A DNA stretch of 64,000 bases from Planctomycetota bacterium (GTDB lineage: Bacteria > Planctomycetota > Planctomycetia > Pirellulales > UBA1268). The stretch spans positions 480,694 through 544,693 of the forward strand of contig QWOQ01000007.1 in NCBI GenBank assembly GCA_003669585.1, in the 5' to 3' direction. The position numbers were made by a program, and so were the translations under genes. The notes beneath the pieces were generated by a model. That model was not told the DNA's origin, did not search any database, and was given only the letters and a program-made list of their open reading frames with translations. Positions 33,869 to 43,345 of this stretch are shown piece after piece; position 1 is the first letter of the stretch; each line of letters starts with the position of its first letter.

Positions 33869-34798
33869 TTGTCGCTCTCTCCTGCTATCGAATCCGCATG
33901 GCTTTCAGGCCAACTCATTCCTCGCACCGAACTCACTCTTTCGGTCGGCGACATGGGATTTGTTCTCGGAACTGCCGTCACGGAGCAACTTCGCACGTTC
34001 GGTGGGCGGCTCTTTCTGAGTGATGCCCATCGAAATCGTCTGCGCCGCTCACTGGAAATCTGCGGAATCGATCCTGGGATTCCTCTTGTCACCGTCTTTC
34101 TTGCCGCCGCCGAAGTGGCACATCACAATCATGCTCTTCTTTCCAACATGCGAGGCGATCTCGGAGTAATCGTGTTTGTCACTCCGGGCGACCACCCTTC
34201 GCAGCACGGAGGAAACGGATCTCCACCGCGTGTGGCAATTCACACTTTTCCACTGGCGTTTCAGGCGTGGAAACATCTGTATCGAGCCGGGGTCAAGCTG
34301 CGAAGCGTGTCCATTCAACAGGTACCGAGCACATCTTGGCCTATCGAGCTCAAGTGTCGAAGTCGAATGCATTATTTTTTAGCTGATCGCGAAGCATCTC
34401 AACTTGAACCTGGTGCTCGAGCAATTATCTGTCACTCTGATGGTCGAGTGAGCGAAACGTCGACGGCTAATCTTCTCATTGTACGAGGCTCGCGACTCCT
34501 GACTCCGTCGCCACAAGATGCCCTTCCGGGAGTGAGCCTCGAGTTTGTGCGTTTGCTCGCGCAGGAACACTCCATGCCACTCGAAGCTCGATCCCTTTCG
34601 ATTGAGGATGTGGCTAACGCCGACGAAGTTCTGTTGCTCAGTACACCGAGTTGTCTTCTTCCAGTAGTTTCACTCAATGGCCGTCCAATCGGGGCCGGGC
34701 ACCCCGGTCCGATGTGCGAAAAGCTCATCTCTCTCTGGAGCAACTCCGTTGGTCTCGATATTGTGATGCAGGCAATGGATTCAGAATTCTTTCCATAA
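33869..34798 (+). CDS. Class IV pyridoxal-phosphate aminotransferase
   Basis: Product of 309 residues from a TTG start at 33869; no strong ribosome binding site is seen, so the start is moderate. Fold-type IV landmarks: SVGDMGFVLGTAVTEQLRTF near the N-terminus, IELKCRSRMHYFLADREA with the lysine expected to bind the cofactor, DGRVSETSTANLLIV with the conserved Glu, and DALPGVSLEFV. The family includes branched-chain aminotransferase, D-amino acid aminotransferase and aminodeoxychorismate lyase; the exact member cannot be chosen from sequence alone. Confidence 0.88.
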   Translation: MSLSPAIESAWLSGQLIPRTELTLSVGDMGFVLGTAVTEQLRTFGGRLFLSDAHRNRLRRSLEICGIDPGIPLVTVFLAAAEVAHHNHALLSNMRGDLGVIVFVTPGDHPSQHGGNGSPPRVAIHTFPLAFQAWKHLYRAGVKLRSVSIQQVPSTSWPIELKCRSRMHYFLADREASQLEPGARAIICHSDGRVSETSTANLLIVRGSRLLTPSPQDALPGVSLEFVRLLAQEHSMPLEARSLSIEDVANADEVLLLSTPSCLLPVVSLNGRPIGAGHPGPMCEKLISLWSNSVGLDIVMQAMDSEFFP

Positions 34799-34861
34799 CA
34801 CATTGCCTTCCTCGACTGGCAGTGGGTTCTTTTTTGATTGTGTTCAGTGATTTCGTATTGC

Positions 34862-35620
34862 ATGGCTCCAAACTCATCAGACTCTCTGCGCGCAACTGCC
34901 GGCACACTTGTTTGGGTGGCCCTGGCAGCAGTCTGCATACCGCTTGTTCTATTTCTCTTTTTGGGACAGCGACTCGATGAGTTCGTTTCGGAGCTTGTTA
35001 CCCCACTTCCCTCCCCTTTTATTTTAGCGGTCCTGGAAATCGGGCTGCTCTCGGCTGACATATTTCTGCCTGTTCCGTCGAGCGCGGTCGCCACGCTTGG
35101 AGGCGCCCATCTTGGAACACTCTTCGGAACTCTCTGCGCCTGGTGCGGTATGACGCTTGGCGGAATGTTCGGCTGGTGGATCGGCCATCAGTGTGGTGCC
35201 ACATGGTTTGAGAGAAGGTTGTCAGTACAGGATCGCAAATTCCTTGAAAATATTTTGCGAAAAGCCGGGCCTGTTCTCATCGTGGTGACCCGTCCTCTTC
35301 CGCTCTTGGCAGAAGCTGCCGCGATTGTGAGTGGAACCGCTGGGATGAGATGGTCCGATTTTCTTCTTTCAAATGCTACCGGAACATTCGTCACCGCTCT
35401 TCTCTGGAGTGCGACAGGAGCTTTGGGAAAACAGTGGGGGATTCTGGAGACTCTCCTTGAATGGTCATTGGTCATTCCGATTGCCGCGACGTGGCTTCTG
35501 CTACGAACGTGGCGGACGGGGATCGACATGACGACATTGAAACCACAACCGCGAGATACGAGCGCTCTGGAAAAAGAAGGCCAGCAACTTTTTCCTACGG
35601 ATGAGTTGCATCAAGGGTGA
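34862..35620 (+). CDS. VTT-domain (DedA/TVP38-type) membrane protein
   Basis: Product of 252 residues. The ATG at 34862 is preferred to a GTG 24 bp upstream. Hydrophobic segments start at residue 15 (LVWVALAAVCIPLVLFLFL), and the VTT pattern is seen in FLPVPSSAVATLGGAHLGTLFGTLCAWCGMTLGG (pieces IFLPVPSSAVATLGG and GMTLGGMFGWWIGHQ) and VVTRPLPLLAEAAAIVSGTAGMRWSDF, the conserved R-P and G pattern. DedA-family proteins are proton-dependent lipid-carrier scramblases or flippases in several bacteria. A second VTT protein follows 34 bp later. Confidence 0.83.
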   Translation: MAPNSSDSLRATAGTLVWVALAAVCIPLVLFLFLGQRLDEFVSELVTPLPSPFILAVLEIGLLSADIFLPVPSSAVATLGGAHLGTLFGTLCAWCGMTLGGMFGWWIGHQCGATWFERRLSVQDRKFLENILRKAGPVLIVVTRPLPLLAEAAAIVSGTAGMRWSDFLLSNATGTFVTALLWSATGALGKQWGILETLLEWSLVIPIAATWLLLRTWRTGIDMTTLKPQPRDTSALEKEGQQLFPTDELHQG

Positions 35621-35654
35621 CTTTTTTTCGCCACATCTGATACTCTGAATCTTC

Positions 35655-36314
35655 ATGCCATCGCCATCGCACAAACAATCGCCCCCCGCCGTCGACGCTC
35701 CAACTCCACCAGCCGGCGGCCCGCTCAGACGCCTCTACCGATGGGTCTTGTCGTGGGCGCATTCTCCTCACGGCCTAACAGCACTCGCGGTCATTTCTTT
35801 CATGGAAAGTTCTTTCTTTCCAATCCCACCTGATGTTCTTCAAATTGCTCTCTCCGCATCGAGGCCCACAAGATCTTTTTTGTATGCTGGGGTATCAGCT
35901 GTTGCGAGCGTGGCCGGCGCTCTTCTTGGCTGGTTTATTGGATTTGGAATCTGGCATTTCGTATCCCAGTTTTTCTTTGATTGGGTGCCTGGATTTTCAC
36001 CTGAAAAGTTTGCCTATGTGGAAAATCTTTATCGTGAGAACGCCGGATGGGCGATTTTTACAGCTGCGTTTACACCAATTCCATTCAAAATTTTTACAAT
36101 TGCCGCCGGTGTTTTCGAAGTACCCCTGACGACACTCGTTGTTGCCTCGAGCATCGGTCGCAGTAGTCGTTTTTTCTTAGTTGCTGGCGTGATGTGGTAT
36201 TTCGGTGACAAAGCAAAGGTGTTTCTCGATCGATGGCTTGAGGTGATCACAATTTTGCTCGGTCTGCTTCTGGTTGGCGGGTTTGTTGCACTTCGCTGGC
36301 TTCCGACGCACTAG
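35655..36314 (+). CDS. VTT-domain membrane protein, YqaA-like
   Basis: Product of 219 residues with a proline-rich N-terminal tail and several membrane segments. The pattern ISFMESSFFPIPPDVLQIALSASRP, then GALLGWFIGFGIWHF, ENAGWAIFTAAFTPIPFKIFTIAAG (pieces WAIFTAAFTPIPFK and IFTIAAGVFEVPL) and SSIGRSSRFFLVAG matches YqaA/SNARE-associated proteins. It lies directly after another VTT-domain gene in the same direction, so they may form an operon. Transport or scrambling of lipids is a family-level inference. Confidence 0.87.
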   Translation: MPSPSHKQSPPAVDAPTPPAGGPLRRLYRWVLSWAHSPHGLTALAVISFMESSFFPIPPDVLQIALSASRPTRSFLYAGVSAVASVAGALLGWFIGFGIWHFVSQFFFDWVPGFSPEKFAYVENLYRENAGWAIFTAAFTPIPFKIFTIAAGVFEVPLTTLVVASSIGRSSRFFLVAGVMWYFGDKAKVFLDRWLEVITILLGLLLVGGFVALRWLPTH

Positions 36315-36352
36315 CACTACCATTGGCGATTGTGCGAGGAGCTTTTGCACGA

Positions 36353-39300
36353 TCAGGCGATTGTTCGCGACGGCAACACCAAAGCGAGATCTCCAAACAC
36401 TTCTTCGAATCGATGCCTCATTTTCTTTGTGAGTATTTCGACATCCTCGATAAGTGATTCTTTCTGTTGATATCCCAACAGATGGGCAAGCTTTTGTTGT
36501 TCTTCCTCAGACTCCGGAAACTCATGACGCGCCGCTGCGTTTAAGAGGCGAAGACGTCCTTCTATCGACCGCAGCACACGGTAGGCCGTCTCAAAAAAAT
36601 CAAAATGTTCCTTGGAGAGTTTTCCGGCCTTATAAATCGCCATCAGGCCCGAAAGCGTCTCTGTCTTTGCCAGCGACTTTTCTTCATTTCCATACACCAA
36701 CTGCATCGTTTGCACGATGAACTCAAGGTCGACAATGCCACCGGGGCCACGCTTTAAATTTGATTTTTTCGCTCCTTCTTCAAGCTGATAACGCATCGAA
36801 CGAATTCCTTCGATCGCTTCTCGCGTCCAACTATGTCCAATCGTTGCGGCCTCGATACATTGTTCCACTCTTTGGCGAGCAGGACGGGTGCTCACGACCA
36901 TTCTCGCCTTTACGAGTGATTGACGCTCCGAGTCCGCCGCGGGACCGTCGGTTGAAAAATAGCGTTCAAAATCATCCATCGATAACGCAAGCGATCCACT
37001 ACGACCGGATGGTCGAAGCCGAGAATCCATTTCGTAGAGTCGCCCATGTGCGGTCATTGCGTTGAACGTTTTTATAATTCGCTGCGCGAGTTCGCCAAAA
37101 AAATGCGCATTGGTAGTGCTGTCGGTACTGCGTCGGCTGCGCCGTGGGTGAAATGTTGACCCGTCATGATCAAAAAGAAATACAACATCCATGTCACTGT
37201 GGTAGTTCATTTCCCGACCGCCGAACTTTCCCATTGCCAGAACAACCAGACCGGCCCGAGTTCCAAGAGAATCGCATTGGCTGGTCATCGGCTCTCCCAA
37301 ACGATCGATCAACTTCGCTTCCTCGCGCTCAACAATCACGCGAAGAATCGTTTCGGCGATCGCAGAAAGTGCTCTGCTGGTTGTCGTGACATCTTGTTTT
37401 CCAAGAATGTCACGCACGCCCACTCGCAACTGCTGCGATGCCTTAAAAGAGTGAATAATCGGTTCGATGTCGATTGCATTTCGACAGAGTTCGCGGAGAT
37501 GTGCGTCGAGTTCTTCTGGTGTTGAAAGTCTTCCTACAAGGAGGCTGTCCAAAAGCTCGTCGATCATGCCAGGGTTGCTCACGAGAATTCCAGCCAGAAA
37601 AGGGCTCGAGGCACACACGTTGACATACAGTTCGAGCGACGGTGGATGAAAACTAAAGAGTTCCCACAACACTCCCTTTCCCCCAAGAGATTCGCTGACA
37701 CGAGCGAGTGTGACGAGCGTTGCATCTGGATCGGGAGTTTTGGAAATTGCGCGAAGCAATTTCGGTGCAATGGCTGCCAGAAAATGTCGACACCGTCGCG
37801 TTGACAGAAAACAAATTTTCTCTTCGCCGAGACTGACGAGATTTCGATAAGCGTTCTCTCGATCCTGAAACAAATATCGCTCAAGCACCTCCTGAATAAA
37901 AGCCGGGGACGGATCTGGGTCGAGTACAAGATCCACTTCGATTTCTGGAGCTTCCTCATCACCAAATGCATCGTGTAATAGATGATCGAGGATGCGACGA
38001 TTGAGCGTGGTGGCTTCAGTCATGTCCTGGGTGAACGCCGTGACACCTTCCGCTCCGGGTGGATAGCCTGTCCGCACTGCCAATTGAGAAAACTCCTCCG
38101 GCAACTCTGGGAGCAGATGCGTCTGCCGGTCGAAAAGAATCTGCAGACGATGCTCGACTTTCCGCAGCAGCGTGTAGGAACGTTCCAGAATGAGAAGTTC
38201 TTGGTCGGTGAGGCTCCCTGCCTGCGCGAGGTGTCTCATCGCCTGCACTGTATTACCGCCACGAACGCTCGGAAGATCACCACCGTTCAACAATTGCAAA
38301 AATAGAACTGTGAATTCGACATCTCGAATTCCGCCTCGACCGTGCTTCACGTCCCTGTCGTTTACACATTCCCGCTGAGCACGGTGTTCAATCCTGCGTT
38401 TGAGAGCTTTGATGCCTGCGATATCCGCGTGCGAAAGCCAACGACGAAAAATCCATGGCTCCAGTGCTGCAATGAGTTGTCTTCCAAGGTCGATGTCGCC
38501 GCCTACGGGCCTCGCTTTGACCCATGCCTGCCGCTGCCATGTACGGCCGAACTGATCGAAATATTCAAGCGTGCTTTCAAGCGACATGATCAGTGGGCCA
38601 GCCGCTCCCTCGGGCCTTAGTCGCATATCGACTCGATAGGCAATTCCCAGATCACCCGAATCGGAAAGCAGGCGGATCGTATCCCGGGCAACTCGGTCAA
38701 AAAACTCCTGATTGGTTCCACCACGAGCACCAATCTCGCGGCCATCGGCCGAATAGACAAAGACAAGATCGATATCACTTGAATAGTTCAGCTCGCGACC
38801 ACCAAGTTTTCCGAGCGCCACCACCGCCATGCGAGCCGACTGTCCGGAGGCTTCCTGCGGAATGCCGCGCTGCGATGTTACTCGAGCGATTGACGAACAG
38901 AGGGCAGCATCAATGATCGAATCGGCGAGGTTTGAAATTTCAGTCACAACCGTTTCGAGCGTTTGATTTGAAACAATATCGCCATACGCAATGCGAAGTA
39001 TTTCTCGACGCTTCAAGCGACGCAGCGCCCTGGCCACCGTGTGGGGCTCGGTGAGCGTCGACAACTCGCAGTGAATGATCTTTTTCAGATCTACCAGCGG
39101 AACAGGTCTCCCCTGACCGATTCGAATCTGCTCCCACGACTCGGTATCCGCGATTACAAGATCTGCGAGAAAGGGGCCTGCGGAAAAAATTTTCAGCAGA
39201 ATAGGCAACGACTCCGGATCGCGATCAAAGAGCGCCGCTGAGGCGAGCGGATTTCTTACCGCGTGGAAAAAGCGATCGAGAGAGACAAGGGTTTGGTCTG

Positions 39301-39556
39301 GATCGCTGACTTGTCCCAGATGAATCGACAGCCTGTTGATAATGCTCGCGAAAAGGTCAAGCGTGATCCCACACGCAGCAATGCTTTCTACACAACGGGA
39401 GACTGCCGACGGATCCGAAAGCCGACAGACCTCGCACCATTGAGAAATCGCTTCCTGAGATTCCAGAAGAGTGGTGACTGACTGAATGTCAAACGTCTGA
39501 GACATTCCCGAAGCGGGTGCATGATCAAGTCGATCGCTGGAAGTTCTTCGTGTCAT
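36353..39556 (-). CDS. glnE: Bifunctional glutamine synthetase adenylyltransferase/deadenylase
   Basis: Product of up to 1067 residues; an internal ATG at 39505 (MSQTFDIQ) is an alternative start. Two nucleotidyltransferase domains are seen: the first has GGRELNYSSDIDLVFVYS, the second GGREMNYHSDMDVVFLFDHDG, each with the two catalytic aspartates. Between and after them are RHGRGGIRDVEFTVLFLQ and RGPGGIVDLEFIVQTMQL, family hallmarks. It adenylylates and de-adenylylates glutamine synthetase in response to nitrogen status through PII. Slightly longer than typical (about 950), mainly from the N-terminal extension. Confidence 0.95.
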   Translation of the reverse strand: MTRRTSSDRLDHAPASGMSQTFDIQSVTTLLESQEAISQWCEVCRLSDPSAVSRCVESIAACGITLDLFASIINRLSIHLGQVSDPDQTLVSLDRFFHAVRNPLASAALFDRDPESLPILLKIFSAGPFLADLVIADTESWEQIRIGQGRPVPLVDLKKIIHCELSTLTEPHTVARALRRLKRREILRIAYGDIVSNQTLETVVTEISNLADSIIDAALCSSIARVTSQRGIPQEASGQSARMAVVALGKLGGRELNYSSDIDLVFVYSADGREIGARGGTNQEFFDRVARDTIRLLSDSGDLGIAYRVDMRLRPEGAAGPLIMSLESTLEYFDQFGRTWQRQAWVKARPVGGDIDLGRQLIAALEPWIFRRWLSHADIAGIKALKRRIEHRAQRECVNDRDVKHGRGGIRDVEFTVLFLQLLNGGDLPSVRGGNTVQAMRHLAQAGSLTDQELLILERSYTLLRKVEHRLQILFDRQTHLLPELPEEFSQLAVRTGYPPGAEGVTAFTQDMTEATTLNRRILDHLLHDAFGDEEAPEIEVDLVLDPDPSPAFIQEVLERYLFQDRENAYRNLVSLGEEKICFLSTRRCRHFLAAIAPKLLRAISKTPDPDATLVTLARVSESLGGKGVLWELFSFHPPSLELYVNVCASSPFLAGILVSNPGMIDELLDSLLVGRLSTPEELDAHLRELCRNAIDIEPIIHSFKASQQLRVGVRDILGKQDVTTTSRALSAIAETILRVIVEREEAKLIDRLGEPMTSQCDSLGTRAGLVVLAMGKFGGREMNYHSDMDVVFLFDHDGSTFHPRRSRRSTDSTTNAHFFGELAQRIIKTFNAMTAHGRLYEMDSRLRPSGRSGSLALSMDDFERYFSTDGPAADSERQSLVKARMVVSTRPARQRVEQCIEAATIGHSWTREAIEGIRSMRYQLEEGAKKSNLKRGPGGIVDLEFIVQTMQLVYGNEEKSLAKTETLSGLMAIYKAGKLSKEHFDFFETAYRVLRSIEGRLRLLNAAARHEFPESEEEQQKLAHLLGYQQKESLIEDVEILTKKMRHRFEEVFGDLALVLPSRTIA

Positions 39557-39663
39557 TGAATTGGGAATTCGTATCGATAAAACGCATCCACACTATCCAC
39601 GGTTATTGCCGCGATCCATTGCGTGCGAGTCAACGAATGGAAAGCACTCCGTGCATCATCGAA

Positions 39664-41226
39664 TCACCCTTCTACCGTCAGAGGCAACGTTGTCTCATCT
39701 CTTTCTGACAATGAACTTGGCAAATCGATTGAGTGCAGGGTTTGTGCGTCACCATTTCCTGCCGCCTGACAGCCCTCTTGAAAGCTGTCCCGATCGTCAT
39801 TGAGTGTCTCGAGGGCTGTTCTTGTTCCGGAGAGCGTCCAAGCCCCCACTTCGGTGATCGTGACAAGAAGCATTCTTCCCACAACTCGCCAAGGCGCATC
39901 CACAACCACAATCCGATCGCAGGTCGTTCGCCCAACGAGTTGCACCATGGTGTCGGCCGCGGGAGCCGAACCAAGTGACTCGATATTCAATTCCTCATGA
40001 GGGCTCAGGCCCTCGATCAGGATCTCGACAGTTCGACCAAGAAACGACTGATTGCCTGCAAGGCTCACCTGCGTCTGCGCCTCAAGCAGCCTGTTGTTTC
40101 GTGATCGTTTTACAGACTCTGGCACATCGTCAACTTGCCGTGCGAATGCTTTCGTGCCGGGACGAGGGCTGTATTTGAAAATGAAACTGTTTCGAAATCC
40201 AATTTCGTGAACCAGCGCAACGCTCGATTCAAACTCCTCTTCGGTTTCGCCGCAAAACCCGACAATAAAATCACTCGTAATGCTCGCATGAGGAACCGCC
40301 TGTCGTACTCTGGCGATCATGTCACGGTAGAGACCGATCGAGTAACCACGTTTCATCCGAGTGAGCACCGCGTCGCAACCATGCTGCGCGGGTACATGCA
40401 GATAGGGCGACACTTTCGGCAGATCGCGAACAGCCTCAATGAGGTCGTCTGTCATGTCGCGAGGGTAGTTGGTTACAAATTTGATGCGATTGAGGCCATC
40501 GATTGCATCGAGTCGTTCCAAAAGATCCGACAGGCGCACCGTGGTGTCACCAGAATTCCATCGATAGCTATTGACCGTCTGACCGATCAATGTGATTTCA
40601 CGACAGCCTTCGGCAACAAGTTTTCGGCACTCGCGTTCGATCGCCTCCGGAGGCCTTGCCTGCTCAGGTCCACGAACGCCCGGCACCACGCAAAATGCGC
40701 AAAATTTATCGCAGCCGGTCTGCGTGCGAACCAGCGCCTGAAAAGGGGTTGGACGCATCTGCGGATCGCGGTCTGGGTCGTAACTCTCAAAGCTTTCCGC
40801 CACGCTCAGCCGGCTGCCAGCAGTGCGATTAAGACTGACTTCCATGCGCGGCCCAGACCCTGCGCGAATTTCATCCAGCAATCCTCCGATGCGGTGCAAC
40901 TGTCCAGGACCAACGACGAGATCGACCCACGGCGCCCGCTTCCGAACGAGATCCTGATCCTTTTGTGCCATGCAACCAAGCACTCCGACAATCATTCCTG
41001 GCCGATCCCGCTTTTCCGTTCTGACTCGACCGAGCGCAGAATAAATTTTGTCCTCGGCATGTTGTCGAACGCTGCAGGTATTAAAAAATACGGCATCGGC
41101 TTCGACTCGCGAAGGCGCCATCGTCCATCCATCGCGGCGCAAAGCCGCCACAACAAGCTCGCTGTCGAGCACGTTCATCTGGCAGCCAACCGTTTCAATC
41201 CAAAGGCGTTTTTCGATCGTTGTCAT
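39664..41226 (-). CDS. miaB: tRNA-2-methylthio-N6-dimethylallyladenosine synthase
   Basis: Product of 520 residues from the ATG at 41226; the longer frame upstream overlaps fmt and lacks family features. N-terminal UPF0004 domain cysteines lie in ETVGCQMNVLDSE, FNTCSVR and VLGCMAQ; the radical SAM cluster is GCDKFCAFCVVPGVRG (CxxxCxxC). HVPAQHGCDAVLTRMKRGY and FIVGFCGETEEEF are also diagnostic. A TRAM domain follows from about residue 400. The C-terminus extends about 50 residues beyond TRAM with a polar tail. It methylthiolates i6A37 in tRNAs. Confidence 0.95.
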   Translation of the reverse strand: MTTIEKRLWIETVGCQMNVLDSELVVAALRRDGWTMAPSRVEADAVFFNTCSVRQHAEDKIYSALGRVRTEKRDRPGMIVGVLGCMAQKDQDLVRKRAPWVDLVVGPGQLHRIGGLLDEIRAGSGPRMEVSLNRTAGSRLSVAESFESYDPDRDPQMRPTPFQALVRTQTGCDKFCAFCVVPGVRGPEQARPPEAIERECRKLVAEGCREITLIGQTVNSYRWNSGDTTVRLSDLLERLDAIDGLNRIKFVTNYPRDMTDDLIEAVRDLPKVSPYLHVPAQHGCDAVLTRMKRGYSIGLYRDMIARVRQAVPHASITSDFIVGFCGETEEEFESSVALVHEIGFRNSFIFKYSPRPGTKAFARQVDDVPESVKRSRNNRLLEAQTQVSLAGNQSFLGRTVEILIEGLSPHEELNIESLGSAPAADTMVQLVGRTTCDRIVVVDAPWRVVGRMLLVTITEVGAWTLSGTRTALETLNDDRDSFQEGCQAAGNGDAQTLHSIDLPSSLSERDETTLPLTVEG

Positions 41227-41314
41227 GCCTGTGATTCTAGCACGGCACACAAAGCCTGCCGACACAGTCGCGCCCGCCGCCGAAATAGAGAGAACCCCTG
41301 TGCCATACAACAGA

Positions 41315-42349
41315 TCAGCCCAAGACCACGCCAGGACAAAGCGGGGTTCCACGAAGAAATTCGCCGGCCGACATACTTCGACGGCCCTCGGGAACAAGCC
41401 TTCGAATGACAAGAACGGTGCCTTCGCCGCAGGCTACCACGATTCCGGCCTCATCGGCTCTGAGAATGGTTCCCGCACCGGCATTGGCATTGGCATCCGA
41501 GAGAAAAACGTCGTTGGAATCTATCACGGCAACATCTTCCAGCACCAGTCGCTGAGGTACAGCTTTTCCAGACTGGCGCAAAAATGTCGAAATGCGAGGC
41601 CACGGCTCAAGTGCTCGTCTCAATCGTTCAATGTGAACAGCCGACAGCGACCAGGTGACGATGCCATCGGCCTTTGTCAGCCGAGGCGCACGCGTGGCAA
41701 GCGAGCTGTCCTGTCGTTTTCCAATGACTGTGTCGCATGAAAGCGGTGCATTAGAGGTCTCGGATTGCAGTCGATCGATTGCCTCAAGCACGGCAACGGC
41801 ACCAATTTCAGAAAGTCTTTGTTCGAGTTCTGGCGATGTTTCTCCAGGTCCAATCGGTGTTTCTCGGGAGACGATCACCGCCCCGGAATCGAGCGAAGCC
41901 GTCATATGAATCACACTGACACCTGAGACACAATCGCCTTGAAGAATTGCCCATTGAACAGGGCTCGCCCCTCGATGCCGCGGCAAGAGCGATCCATGCA
42001 GATTGACTCCACCCCAACGTGCAACCGAAAGCAATTCGGATGAAAAAATCTGACCGTAGTCGCACACGACAAAAAGATCTGGAGCAAGTGCTCTGAGCGA
42101 TGTGACTGAGTGAGGATCGTTGACTTGTGCCGGATCGAATACAGGTATTTGGGCAGCATTTGCCGCCACACGCATAGGGTTTGTATGTGGCCGGCGCCCC
42201 GGCGGCGTTTGGTCTGGCCGCGTTACAACGGTCAGAATCTGATGACGCGACTGCACAAGTGCTTCAAACATCGGTACGGCAAACGGCCCGGTCCCCATGA
42301 TGACCAGTCGAAGCGAAACAGCTAGAGAATCGTGGAGTCCATTCGCCAT
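41315..42349 (-). CDS. fmt: Methionyl-tRNA formyltransferase
   Basis: Product of 344 residues from the ATG at 42349; a GTG 33 bp upstream is possible. N-terminal formyltransferase domain: LRLVIMGTGPFAVPMFEALV, PDLFVVCDYGQIF, and NLHGSLLPRHRGASPVQWAIL with the catalytic Asn-His region, then SLDSGAVI with the catalytic Asp region. The C-terminal OB-like domain follows (KADGIVTWSLSAVHIERLRRAL). It formylates initiator Met-tRNA. The gene is directly downstream of def on the same strand, the common def-fmt pair. Confidence 0.95.
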   Translation of the reverse strand: MANGLHDSLAVSLRLVIMGTGPFAVPMFEALVQSRHQILTVVTRPDQTPPGRRPHTNPMRVAANAAQIPVFDPAQVNDPHSVTSLRALAPDLFVVCDYGQIFSSELLSVARWGGVNLHGSLLPRHRGASPVQWAILQGDCVSGVSVIHMTASLDSGAVIVSRETPIGPGETSPELEQRLSEIGAVAVLEAIDRLQSETSNAPLSCDTVIGKRQDSSLATRAPRLTKADGIVTWSLSAVHIERLRRALEPWPRISTFLRQSGKAVPQRLVLEDVAVIDSNDVFLSDANANAGAGTILRADEAGIVVACGEGTVLVIRRLVPEGRRSMSAGEFLRGTPLCPGVVLG

Positions 42350-42487
42350 CGATGTTTCCGTTACGGTAAAGATCTTTCGCACAGACTCTTGAACAATTCA
42401 GACCGATTGCGTTTTGAACCAGCAGCAGTTTCTACCGAGCGACATTCTCTTTTTGAATCAACTTCGTACACGTTCTTTTCTCGAGAA

Positions 42488-43141
42488 CTAGGATGTGCAG
42501 CGTTCTTGCTCAAGGGCAATCAGCCGGGCCACCATTTTTTCTGTAGAAGGCAGTTCGCCACGCGACTGTTTCCCGAAAAACACCTCTTCAAATGTTTCTA
42601 GCGATCGCTTTACCTCAATCGTTGCAGCATCGCCGAGGCGATCGGTGAACAACCGCCCTTCAAGATGGTCGCATTCGTGCTGCACCGCACGTGCGAGCAT
42701 GCCGTCGAGTTCGAGATGGATCGGTGTCCCTTCGAGAGAGTAGGCATCGAGAATAATTCGCTCGGGCCGTCGGACGGGCATTCGCAACCCAGGCAAGCTA
42801 AGGCATCCTTCTTCCTGAATACTGGTTCCCTTTGGCCTGCTGACAGAAGGATTCACAAAAACCAGTTCTTCTCCTTCGTCAGGATTGGCATCGAGGTTCA
42901 CTATAAAAAGTCTATATGGAAGAGCCACCTGATTGGCCGCCAGACCGATGCCGCCTGCGTCATACATAATATGGAACATCTCTTCCACGTCGCTGAGCAG
43001 GTCGGAATCAATGCGCGCAAGAGGCCTGGTCACCCGACGCAGTGCAGGATGGGGGTATTCGACGAGTTGCAGAGCAACTCCCTCGCGATCCAACGTATCG
43101 TGAAGCTTTTCAATCGGATTTTCAGGAGACGAAGGATTCAT
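42488..43141 (-). CDS. def: Peptide deformylase
   Basis: Product of 217 residues. The three deformylase motifs are intact: GIGLAANQV (motif I), EEGCLSLPG (motif II with the metal-binding Cys) and QHECDHLEG (motif III, HExxH). N-terminal LVEYPHPALRRVTRPL is typical. The C-terminus extends about 40 residues past the core. It removes the formyl group from new proteins, pairing with fmt downstream. Confidence 0.96.
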   Translation of the reverse strand: MNPSSPENPIEKLHDTLDREGVALQLVEYPHPALRRVTRPLARIDSDLLSDVEEMFHIMYDAGGIGLAANQVALPYRLFIVNLDANPDEGEELVFVNPSVSRPKGTSIQEEGCLSLPGLRMPVRRPERIILDAYSLEGTPIHLELDGMLARAVQHECDHLEGRLFTDRLGDAATIEVKRSLETFEEVFFGKQSRGELPSTEKMVARLIALEQERCTS

Positions 43142-43345
43142 TTGCGTTTGATAAAAGTTTCTTCAAGAATTTTGCGCCACTCGCAAAACGGATACCATTC
43201 TATTCTCCTTAAAATCCTACGCACCCATTGTTTCTTCACAATATCCTCTCGAAAGTAGACCGTACGCTTCAAGGAATCAGTGACCTGAAGGGGACCCTTC
43301 GTTTTTCTTTCTTGGTTCGCTCGCATCTCACAAGAACTCGTTGTT

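Noticed and set aside
40135-41409. 424-codon open frame antisense to miaB
   Set aside because: Overlaps a fully supported gene and lacks any motif or start signal.
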